DNA of 8,223 bases. Origin: an uncultured Chitinophagaceae bacterium (lineage in GTDB: Bacteria > Bacteroidota > Bacteroidia > Chitinophagales > Chitinophagaceae). Under the pieces are notes generated by a model. It ran no database searches. It was not told the origin of the DNA and saw only the letters and a program-made list of their open reading frames with translations. A program made the translations under genes and the position numbers. Below, piece after piece: positions 1-6,538 of this stretch. Each line of letters opens with the position of its first letter. Within the stretch, counting starts at the first letter, position 1. The stretch spans positions 1 to 8,223 of the forward strand of contig CAIMKO010000303.1 of assembly GCA_903841915.1 (NCBI GenBank). The letters are read 5' to 3'.

Positions 1-64
1 CCACCTGCAGCTTCAGGCTGTCTTTTACTGATTGGGATGCTATTTTTCCGTCTAAAACTATCAT
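1..64 (-). CDS. folD: Partial 5' end of a FolD-like bifunctional methylenetetrahydrofolate dehydrogenase/cyclohydrolase
   Basis: Only the first 21 codons are present; the gene runs off the left edge of the window. The minus-strand ATG at 64-62 opens a frame reading MIVLDGKIASQSVKDSLKLQ followed by V. FolD proteins characteristically begin with a short strand ending in (I/L)DGK, followed by a helix rich in K, E and L (SxxxKxxL), and this fragment matches that pattern. FolD interconverts 5,10-methylene-THF, 5,10-methenyl-THF and 10-formyl-THF in the cytoplasm using NADP(H). No catalytic residue lies in the visible part, so the call rests on the N-terminal signature alone. A good Bacteroidota -7 element sits just before the ATG, which supports this start. 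The gene is divergent from the susC operon. Another protein beginning with a similar strand cannot be excluded. Confidence 0.62.
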   Translation of the reverse strand, partial: MIVLDGKIASQSVKDSLKLQV

Positions 65-68
65 GGCT

Positions 69-101
69 GCAAATGTAATCTCATCTTTTGAATAGCCCTA
101 A
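69..101 (-). promoter_or_regulatory. Candidate Bacteroidota-type promoter of the folD-like gene
   Basis: On the minus strand, TACATTTG at 77-70 fits the -7 consensus TAnnTTTG exactly and is followed by C. A weak -33 element (TTA, at 101-99) lies 21 bases upstream; the consensus would be TTTG. Only five bases separate the -7 element from the ATG, so the predicted transcription start falls on or beside the start codon and the mRNA may be leaderless. Confidence 0.5.
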
Positions 102-135
102 TACTTGAAGCCCTTATGTAGCGATGCTGACATAT

Positions 136-151
136 TACATATATATATGTA
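136..151. repeat. 16-base perfect AT palindrome
   Basis: TACATATATATATGTA is its own reverse complement. It is mostly alternating AT, which forms palindromes easily by chance, so it may be only a flexible or easily melted DNA segment. It lies 59 bases upstream of the folD-like -7 element. Confidence 0.5.
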
Positions 152-279
152 TCAATCCCGGCCATTAAGGCAATTCGGGCTACCACTCATGGAGGAATTA
201 GCCAGTTAATCCCTTTATAGTTCGTACCCGATCTTGCCCCACTTATTCAATAATCCGGGTATCATATACATATAATCTG

Positions 280-328
280 CATATGAACCACATTCCCTTT
301 ATTGTGGGTTATATGTGGGTTGCATATG
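280..328. repeat. Imperfect inverted repeat overlapping the tandem array
   Basis: The left arm CATATGAACCACAT (280-293) pairs with the right arm ATGTGGGTTGCATATG (313-328). All 14 left-arm bases can pair if two single bases in the right arm are bulged out. The loop is 19 bases (294-312). The left arm is effectively an inverted relative of the 11-base unit repeated at 304-358. Confidence 0.5.
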
Positions 329-358
329 GGTTATATTTGGTTTATATGTGGGCTATCC
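304..358 (+). repeat. Five-unit imperfect tandem repeat with an 11-base period
   Basis: Five units sit in strict 11-base register: GTGGGTTATAT (304-314), GTGGGTTGCAT (315-325), ATGGGTTATAT (326-336), TTGGTTTATAT (337-347) and GTGGGCTATCC (348-358). Relative to the first unit they carry 0, 2, 1, 2 and 3 changes. The period is close to one turn of B-DNA, so every unit faces the same side of the helix, as in iterons or arrays of regulator half-sites. The array lies about 320 bases upstream of susC. It could equally be a degenerate minisatellite. Confidence 0.65.
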
Positions 359-515
359 TCGAAAATGACAGCCTTGTGAAAGGAATATATCAGGTGGTTG
401 ATTGGGTGCTGATATCTGCTGTAAGCCGTACAACAGGGATTGTAGGGTTAGCAAGGGCCTGAAATATAATTTAGATCATATATGATTGAAAATCAGCCTC
501 TAAAAGCATGACATT

Positions 516-534
516 TATCATGAAAATCATTATT
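516..534. promoter_or_regulatory. Weak Fur-box-like site upstream of susC
   Basis: Aligned by eye with the 19-base E. coli Fur consensus GATAATGATAATCATTATC, this stretch matches at 15 positions. It overlaps small dyads at 507-522 and 520-530. The region is AT-rich, the match is to a distant species' consensus, and the site lies about 110 bases upstream of the predicted -7 element, so a functional role is uncertain. Confidence 0.22.
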
Positions 535-618
535 TATGGCTATTTGTGCAGCGATACTGGGTAGAACCATGTCATACTGTTTTCCATTGGTACCGAATTA
601 ACATTTTTTTGTTTGATA

Positions 619-650
619 TTTAACTTTTTGTTCTTATTCTCTTATTTTCG
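619..650 (+). promoter_or_regulatory. Candidate promoter of the susC operon
   Basis: TATTTTCG at 643-650 matches the Bacteroidota -7 consensus TAnnTTTG with one change (C for T in the TTTG part). A poor -33 candidate, TTTA at 619-622, lies 20 bases upstream. This would give a 5' leader of roughly 20-25 bases before the ATG at 680. T-rich DNA surrounds the site, so alternative positions are possible. Confidence 0.33.
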
Positions 651-679
651 CAATTCAAAAAAGTTTAAAACACACGCAC

Positions 680-3600
680 ATGAGAAAAATTCTTTCACTT
701 TTAACAGTGCTTTTGCTAGTTATAGCATCAGCGATTGCACAGGTCCGCTCAGTTACCGGTAAGGTTACAGACGCGAGTGGAAATGTGGTACCTTATGTTA
801 CTGTTACCGTTAAAGGAACTAAAAACACGGTTGCAGCTAATGATCAGGGTATTTTTACAATCAAGGCTAAAACAGGAGATGTTTTGGCAATTTCCGGTAT
901 TGGCTTACAAAACCAGGAAGTAAAAGTTACCAATGAGCCGATGCTCAGTATTTCTGCTGTCAGGGTTGTAAACAACCTTTCTGAAGTAGTAGTAACTACA
1001 GCATTGGGTATTCAGAAACAAAGTAAAGAATTAGGTTATTCTGCTACAACTGTTCAAAGTAAAGATCTGGTAGTTGCAAAACCCGTAAGTGTTATCAATG
1101 GTTTGACCGGTAAAGTTGCCGGCTTACAGGTGAACACTACTAATAACGGTGTATTTGCTCCAACACGTGTTACTTTACGTGGTAACAGATCACTGACCGG
1201 TAATAACCAGCCATTGGTTGTTGTGGACGGTGCGATCTTCTATAATGATATCAGTACTTTAAATCCGGATGATATCAATGATATCAACGTATTGAAAGGT
1301 GCGAGTGCATCTGCGATCTATGGTTCTGATGCCTCTAACGGTGTGTTGATCATCACTACTAAAAAAGGATCAAGAGGTAAAGCAAACGTTACTTTCTCAT
1401 CTACTGTTCAATTGGAAACATTGTCATACCAAATGGCTTTGCAAAATCAATTCGGTAGTAATGGTGGTGAAGCTTTCGTAAATGACTTTACTGATCTTTC
1501 TACTTATATCCCTTACGAAAACCAGAGCTATGGACCAAGATTCAATGGCAAAATGGTTCCGTTGGGAAGACCGGTTTCAGATGGCAGCATCTTAATGGTT
1601 CCATATTCTGCTCAGGCTGATGAAAAGAAGAAATTCTTCAATACAGGTATCACTACTCAAAACAATTTATCTTACCAGGGTGGTGATGATAACAGCAGAT
1701 TCTTTATGAGTTTGCAGGATATCGTTACCAAAGCCATCATGCCTGGCGATCAGGGTAGACGTGATGTATTCCGTGTAGGTGGTTCTAAGACCTATGGTAT
1801 TTTCTCTGCAAGCTATAGTGCAGCATATACCTATAAACATACTGATGTAACGAACACCGGTACTGTTTATGAAAATGTAATGAATACACCTGCTCAGGTT
1901 CCTTTAACTAGTTTGAAGGACTGGAGAAACAATAAATTCGCAGATCTGAATGGTTATTATAATGACTATTTCGACAATCCTTATTGGGATATCGATAATA
2001 TGCGTAATAAAACAACCGATAATACTTTTACAGGTAATGTACAGTTCAATTTAAAACCTGTTAAATGGTTAAATCTGTCATACCGTTTAAGTGCGAGCAA
2101 TTGGACAAGTAAATATGAGTATACACAGAATCCTAAAATATATTCTGTTTATGCCAGAACCAATTCAACCGTATTATATTCTAATCCGGCAGGAACAGGA
2201 ATTGATACAGTTACAGAATCTCCAAAATATACAGCTTCTTCTGCAGGTGCCAACGGTATCGCAGCAGCTTACACTTCTTCTGAATACAATAACTTCTTAT
2301 TGTCATCAGATTTCGTAGCAAGCTTTGATAAGAACCTGAATAATGATTTCAATTTAAAAGCCAGTTTGGGTACCAGTTTCTTAGATAACAGCATCAGCGG
2401 TATCTATGTTTCTGCTCCTGCATTGGTTGTTCCAGTTTTCAATATCACCAATATATCAGGTATACCAAGTGTAGGTTCTACCGGTAATAACTATTCTAAA
2501 GAAGCTAGAAAATTGGGTGTATTTGGAGAAGCAACCGTAGGTTATAAAAACTATGCTTTCTTACATGGTTCATACAGAGGTGATATCGATTCAAGGTTAT
2601 CAAAAGACAACCGTTTTATTCCTTATTGGGATATTGATGCGTCTTTTGTGCTGAGTGATATGTTCCCAACTATTGTAAACAATAAATTCTTAAGCTTTGC
2701 CAAATTAAGAGCTGCTTATTCTGTTACAGGTAATGCTTCTCCTTTGGGCGGTGGTTCTCAATATATCGCCGGTGGTGCTTATGGAATTTATCCTACTTAT
2801 AATGTGGCCAGTGGTTTCCCTTACGGAAGTTTGGGTGGATATGCGATCAATACCACTATTGCCAATCCTAATATCAAGCCTGAAAAAGTTGCAGAAAATG
2901 AAGTGGGTGTAGAATTAGGATTCTTAAAGAACAGATTCTATTTAACTGCTGTTTATTTCCAGAGTGAGTTAACAGACGGTATCGTTACTGCTAATACAGC
3001 TTCTTCTACCGGTTTCTACAATGCGTTGATCAATGCTGCGCATACTAAGAATACAGGTCTTGAATTTGAATTAAAAGCAAATGTGCTGAGAAGCAAATCA
3101 GTGAACTGGAATATTACCATGAACTACACGCATATTAAGAGCAATGTGGTTTCAATCAATGGTGGTGTTCAATCACTTGGTTTGGGTGGTAATAACGGTA
3201 ATGCTTTTGCAGTGGTGGGTAATCCTTTCCCTGTTATTCAAACCCGCGATTGGGTGAGAGATGCTGCAGGTTCAGTAATTGTTGATGGTGTTACAGGTAA
3301 CCCAACACGTGCTTCTGCTTTATCAGTATTTGGCGGTGCAACTCCTACGGATATCGTTGGTTTAACAACCAGCTTAACATGGAAGAGCTTTGTATTTACT
3401 GTAACAGGCGATTATCGCGGTGGTTACAAAATATTCAATTCAATTGGTCAGTATAGTGATTTCACAGGTATTAGTCAAACATCGGCTTCTCAAAACCGTC
3501 AGCGTTTTGTATTCCCTAATTCTGTTACAGTATCAGGTGGTAAATCAACACCAAATACAACGCTTACTACAGATGATGGTAATTTCAATTTCTGGCCTGG

Positions 3601-3889
3601 TTTATATCGTAGTGTAGGTGGTAACTATGTTACCAGTGCATCTGCTTTGAAACTGAGAGAAGTAGCTATCGGATACGAAATTCCTAAGTCAGCTTTATCA
3701 TGGGCAAAAGTTGTTCAGAGAGCTACATTTACAGTATCCGGTCGTAATCTTTTGATGTTCAGACCAAAGACCAATTTATGGACTGATCCTGAATTTAGTG
3801 AAGATACAGGAAACGGTGTGGGCAGAACTTCTGAAAACCAAGCTCCGCCATCAAGAATATTCAGTGCAACTTTATCTGTAACATTCTAA
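680..3889 (+). CDS. SusC/RagA-family TonB-linked outer-membrane transporter
   Basis: This 1069-aa protein is a TonB-dependent outer-membrane barrel of the SusC/RagA family, which imports oligomeric nutrients using the TonB-ExbBD energy system. Residues 1-20 are a signal peptide ending AIA before Q21. Residues about 24-97 form the carboxypeptidase-regulatory-like beta-sandwich typical of SusC. A TonB-box-like segment LSEVVVTTALG follows at 100-110. The plug domain spans about 115-230, with the family hallmarks DINDINVLKGASASAIYGSD and GVLIITTKKG at roughly 198-230. The rest is the 22-strand-type barrel, with the conserved NPNIKPEKVAENEVG near 730-750 and a C-terminal phenylalanine needed for barrel assembly. 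There is no STN domain, so sigma/anti-sigma signalling is unlikely. Length is normal for the family. The start follows the candidate promoter and opens directly into the signal peptide. susD begins 21 bases downstream. The substrate is unknown. Confidence 0.96.
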   Translation: MRKILSLLTVLLLVIASAIAQVRSVTGKVTDASGNVVPYVTVTVKGTKNTVAANDQGIFTIKAKTGDVLAISGIGLQNQEVKVTNEPMLSISAVRVVNNLSEVVVTTALGIQKQSKELGYSATTVQSKDLVVAKPVSVINGLTGKVAGLQVNTTNNGVFAPTRVTLRGNRSLTGNNQPLVVVDGAIFYNDISTLNPDDINDINVLKGASASAIYGSDASNGVLIITTKKGSRGKANVTFSSTVQLETLSYQMALQNQFGSNGGEAFVNDFTDLSTYIPYENQSYGPRFNGKMVPLGRPVSDGSILMVPYSAQADEKKKFFNTGITTQNNLSYQGGDDNSRFFMSLQDIVTKAIMPGDQGRRDVFRVGGSKTYGIFSASYSAAYTYKHTDVTNTGTVYENVMNTPAQVPLTSLKDWRNNKFADLNGYYNDYFDNPYWDIDNMRNKTTDNTFTGNVQFNLKPVKWLNLSYRLSASNWTSKYEYTQNPKIYSVYARTNSTVLYSNPAGTGIDTVTESPKYTASSAGANGIAAAYTSSEYNNFLLSSDFVASFDKNLNNDFNLKASLGTSFLDNSISGIYVSAPALVVPVFNITNISGIPSVGSTGNNYSKEARKLGVFGEATVGYKNYAFLHGSYRGDIDSRLSKDNRFIPYWDIDASFVLSDMFPTIVNNKFLSFAKLRAAYSVTGNASPLGGGSQYIAGGAYGIYPTYNVASGFPYGSLGGYAINTTIANPNIKPEKVAENEVGVELGFLKNRFYLTAVYFQSELTDGIVTANTASSTGFYNALINAAHTKNTGLEFELKANVLRSKSVNWNITMNYTHIKSNVVSINGGVQSLGLGGNNGNAFAVVGNPFPVIQTRDWVRDAAGSVIVDGVTGNPTRASALSVFGGATPTDIVGLTTSLTWKSFVFTVTGDYRGGYKIFNSIGQYSDFTGISQTSASQNRQRFVFPNSVTVSGGKSTPNTTLTTDDGNFNFWPGLYRSVGGNYVTSASALKLREVAIGYEIPKSALSWAKVVQRATFTVSGRNLLMFRPKTNLWTDPEFSEDTGNGVGRTSENQAPPSRIFSATLSVTF

Positions 3890-3910
3890 CTAAATTAAAA
3901 ACGCATTTTT

Positions 3911-5464
3911 ATGTTAAAGAAAATAAGATCAACATTTTTAATTTCAACCTCAGCTCTGCTCTTGGTAGCAGCGGGTTGTAAAAAAGGCACGTTCGATATT
4001 AACGCGAACAATCCCAATCAGCCATCCACTGTTTCGCCCAATTTGATATTGTCGGGAGCTTTAAAATCTTCTGCAGACCTTTCAGTGGGAAATCCCGGTG
4101 GTGGATCGCAATCAGGAAACGACCTGTTTAATTTGTATATGGGTTATTGGTCAGTGAGTGGTGATTATATCCCCAGCTCTTCTTTGTTGACCTATAACGT
4201 TACTACAGATTTCGGTTCTTCTATTTGGGATAATACTTACCCAACTTTGGAAAACCTGAAACAAATAGATAACTATTATGCCAGTACACCTGTTGCAGGT
4301 GCCAACTATCTGGGTATCTCCAAGATCATGAAGGTTTTTCTTTACGAGAGATTAGTGGACATTTACAACAATATCCCTTACAGCGCTTCATTGAACGGCG
4401 GGGCTAATAATTTCCCTGTCTATGATAATGGTAGTGTTATTTATCCTAGTCTGGTGAATCAACTTGATTCAGCTGTTACTATCATCAAAGCTGCAACAGC
4501 AGGTGCTGATAATCCCGGTTCTTATGATGTGATGTATGCAGGTTCCATGACCAAATGGGTAACATTTGCGAATACATTGAAATTGAAAATTTTAATGAAC
4601 CTTACACAATCATCAGGAGGTCCGGCTTATATTCAATCTAAGTTGACAGGTTTAACTACTGCCAGCTTTATTGGAACAGCTGCTGACGCTACCGTTAACC
4701 CCGGTTATAATAACGGTGCAGGTAACCAACAGAATCCATTATGGCAAGACATTGGTTATACTACTACTTTGAGTGATGCCGGTAATAAACCCTATTTCAG
4801 AGCATGTTCTTATGCAGTGAATTTCTATAAAGCAACCAGCGATCCGAGAATTTCTTTGATCTATACTGTAAACAGTGTGGGAGCCATTCAGGGTCGTGCA
4901 TTTGGAAGTACTGCAGGTGGAACAGAACACAATACCACTATTTCAGGTATTGGCGGTAACCCAACCGGTGCTACACAAACTTCAGGTTTGTTGAAATCAG
5001 CTTCTCAGGGTGCGGTAATTCTTTCTTCCGCTGAAAGTTTGTTCTTACAAGCTGAAGCAGTGCAGAGAGGTTATTTAACAGGAAGTGCCGCAACTTTATA
5101 TCAATCTGCTGTGTCTGAATCATTCCGTTATTTGGGTGTAGCAAGTTATGCAGCTGCAGCTACGACCTATACTGCACAGACTGGTGATAATACAAATTTT
5201 GTTGCTTCATCAAACCCTATCAAAACCATCATCCTGCAGAAATGGGCAGCTTTGAACACCATTGATCCTTTGGAAGCATGGAACGACTGGAGAAGGTTAG
5301 GTATCCCATCAGATTTACCAATTTCAATATATCCGGGTACTACAGCAGCGCATGTGCCTTACAGATTATTGTATCCTACATCTGAATACAATTACAATAC
5401 AGATAATGTAAATGCACAGGGATCTATCAATGCAATTACTTCAAAAATTTTCTGGATGCCTTAA
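3911..5464 (+). CDS. SusD/RagB-family nutrient-binding outer-membrane lipoprotein (SusD-like_2 type)
   Basis: This 517-aa lipoprotein is the expected partner of the preceding SusC; SusD proteins sit as a hinged lid on the extracellular face of the barrel and capture ligand. Residues 1-22 are a lipoprotein signal peptide with lipobox AAGC; Cys23 would be acylated. The mature N-terminus KKGTFDINANNPNQPS resembles the D(I/L)N-x-NPN start of the SusD-like_2 subgroup. Other family features are a TPR-like helical body, DPRI at 311-314, the helix SAESLFLQAEA at 373-383, EAWNDWRRLGIP at 455-466 and the C-terminal PYRLLYPTSEYNYN at 483-496. Length is typical. The gene lies 21 bases after susC, with no terminator between them and no Shine-Dalgarno sequence, only an AT-rich leader. 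The ligand cannot be read from sequence. SusD-like_2 proteins are often annotated without a carbohydrate assignment, and no carbohydrate enzyme is nearby. Confidence 0.93.
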   Translation: MLKKIRSTFLISTSALLLVAAGCKKGTFDINANNPNQPSTVSPNLILSGALKSSADLSVGNPGGGSQSGNDLFNLYMGYWSVSGDYIPSSSLLTYNVTTDFGSSIWDNTYPTLENLKQIDNYYASTPVAGANYLGISKIMKVFLYERLVDIYNNIPYSASLNGGANNFPVYDNGSVIYPSLVNQLDSAVTIIKAATAGADNPGSYDVMYAGSMTKWVTFANTLKLKILMNLTQSSGGPAYIQSKLTGLTTASFIGTAADATVNPGYNNGAGNQQNPLWQDIGYTTTLSDAGNKPYFRACSYAVNFYKATSDPRISLIYTVNSVGAIQGRAFGSTAGGTEHNTTISGIGGNPTGATQTSGLLKSASQGAVILSSAESLFLQAEAVQRGYLTGSAATLYQSAVSESFRYLGVASYAAAATTYTAQTGDNTNFVASSNPIKTIILQKWAALNTIDPLEAWNDWRRLGIPSDLPISIYPGTTAAHVPYRLLYPTSEYNYNTDNVNAQGSINAITSKIFWMP

Positions 5465-5489
5465 CTTTTAAAAGTAAAATAAACTAATT

Positions 5490-6392
5490 ATGAAAAAAAT
5501 ATTAACCATACTCTTAGGTGTCCTCGCTGTTGGTTTTACCGGCTGCTTAAAGGATACGTCTATTAATACGGATGGGCTGAATACACAGTCCACTGTTGCG
5601 GAGATCCCGTATTCAGGAATAGAATATTTTTCAGCCGCCACAGTGCTTACTGCCGGTGTGACATCTAATATTGTTGTACCTGTACTTGTTAATTTAACCA
5701 CTATTCCAACCAAGGATGTAACGGTTACATTAGTTGTAAGTGATGCTGCACGTACTGCTTATAATACGGCAAATTCTTCAGGTCCACAATACCTCGCCAT
5801 TCCTGATTCCTGTTATTCATTTCCATCAAAAACGGTAACGATAAAAGCAGGAACACAACAGGCAACTGTGAATGTTACTTTTTATCCTAAAAAAGTTGAC
5901 CCTACCAAGAACTATATGGCTGCTATAGCTATTACTGACGGCGGAGGAAATATTATCAGTGGTAATTTCGGTATTTATTATTTGCATACTATCGGTAATC
6001 CATTGGCAGGAAATTATGCCAGCTTGTATACCAGATGGAATAACGGTACCGGTACAGGTACTCCTACAACTGTAACTGCAGGTTCACTGGTTGGATTGCC
6101 TGATGATCCAACAACTGTTGAATTCCAAAGCGGTTATGGTGCACAAAATGGTGTTTCTGTTCGCTATAAAGTAACATTTACTAATACAGGCGGTGTATTG
6201 AGTAATGTGGCAGTACAAATAAATCCCGATGATGTAACCAATAGTCTTCAGGGGGTTATAGGTGTTCTGTCCTATACAGATGCTTCCATTATTTTAGCAG
6301 ATGCTGCACATAAACACTTTAAGTTTAGCTATGCTGTTGTAAATGGTGCCGGAGCTCCAAGAACATTTACAGACGAATTCACTGGTCAATAA
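5490..6392 (+). CDS. DUF1735-like (BT_3987-type N-terminal domain) surface lipoprotein
   Basis: This 300-aa lipoprotein is the third gene of the susCD operon, 25 bases after susD. Residues 1-18 are a signal peptide and Cys19 follows FTG. The next residues LKD put a lysine-aspartate pair just after the cysteine, which resembles the surface-export signals described for Bacteroidota lipoproteins. Residues about 45-150 look like a DUF1735 beta-sandwich: strands IVVPVLVNL and DVTVTLVVSD, then YLAIPDSCYSFPSKTVTIKAG, then a TVNVTFYP strand and the ending KNYMAAIAITDGGG. Residues 165-300 form a second beta-rich domain starting GNPLAGNY that I cannot place with confidence. Such proteins commonly follow susCD and are thought to be accessory surface binding proteins; that role is inferred here. 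No catalytic motif is visible. An intrinsic terminator follows 24 bases after the stop. Confidence 0.8.
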   Translation: MKKILTILLGVLAVGFTGCLKDTSINTDGLNTQSTVAEIPYSGIEYFSAATVLTAGVTSNIVVPVLVNLTTIPTKDVTVTLVVSDAARTAYNTANSSGPQYLAIPDSCYSFPSKTVTIKAGTQQATVNVTFYPKKVDPTKNYMAAIAITDGGGNIISGNFGIYYLHTIGNPLAGNYASLYTRWNNGTGTGTPTTVTAGSLVGLPDDPTTVEFQSGYGAQNGVSVRYKVTFTNTGGVLSNVAVQINPDDVTNSLQGVIGVLSYTDASIILADAAHKHFKFSYAVVNGAGAPRTFTDEFTGQ

Positions 6393-6416
6393 TACATTTC
6401 AAAAAAAATACAATAC

Positions 6417-6446
6417 AAAGCTGCCTGATTTCAGGCAGCTTTTTTT
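6417..6446 (+). terminator. Rho-independent terminator of the susCD operon
   Basis: The arms AAAGCTGCCTG (6417-6427) and CAGGCAGCTTT (6432-6442) pair perfectly around a four-base ATTT loop, and seven consecutive T follow from 6440. The A tract before the stem would allow some function on the opposite strand, although no convergent gene needs it. It separates the three-gene operon from the next gene. Confidence 0.92.
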
Positions 6447-6471
6447 ATGTGTTGACCCTTTCATATATCAG

Positions 6472-6504
6472 TTTCGGTGCTCTCGATAAAATGCAATTAT
6501 TTTG
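6472..6504 (+). promoter_or_regulatory. Candidate promoter of the 380-aa exported protein gene
   Basis: TTATTTTG at 6497-6504, followed by C, matches the -7 consensus TAnnTTTG with one change. TTTC at 6472-6475 is a near-match to the -33 TTTG, with a 21-base spacer. It lies after the operon terminator and about 35 bases before the ATG at 6539, which supports independent transcription and the shorter reading of the gene. Confidence 0.4.
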
Positions 6505-6538
6505 CATTTCTAATTATCAGATTCTTTCAAATAGTTTT

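Larger units (their letters stand above)
65..679. other. Divergent intergenic region, no gene seen
   Basis: This 615-base stretch separates the leftward folD-like gene from the rightward susC gene. I read both strands and found no credible open reading frame, tRNA or rRNA. It is AT-rich and holds a 16-base AT palindrome (136-151), an 11-base tandem repeat (304-358) with an inverted partner (280-293), several short dyads (483-495, 507-522, 520-530), a Fur-box-like match (516-534) and candidate promoters at both ends. It is long for an ordinary promoter region in this phylum, so regulatory sites or a small RNA could lie here. None can be proven from sequence alone. Confidence 0.6.

Noticed and set aside
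219..241. tRNA-like stretch with GTTCGTACCC followed by CTTGCCCCA
   Set aside because: It resembles a T-arm and 3' acceptor end, but no matching 5' acceptor strand, D-arm or anticodon arm lies upstream.
304..358. Tandem repeats considered as a CRISPR array
   Set aside because: The units are 11 bases long and directly abut with no spacers, and no cas gene is near.
4739..4930. Minus-strand open frame inside susD
   Set aside because: Shadow of a strongly supported coding sequence; its cysteine- and serine-rich translation is an antisense artefact.
5468..5713. Minus-strand open frame of 81 codons
   Set aside because: It overlaps the DUF1735-type lipoprotein gene antisense and has no recognisable protein features.
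6449..6538. GTG start giving a 30-residue N-terminal extension of the 380-aa protein
   Set aside because: It places non-signal residues before a clear signal peptide, begins three bases after the operon terminator's T tract and lies upstream of the likely promoter.
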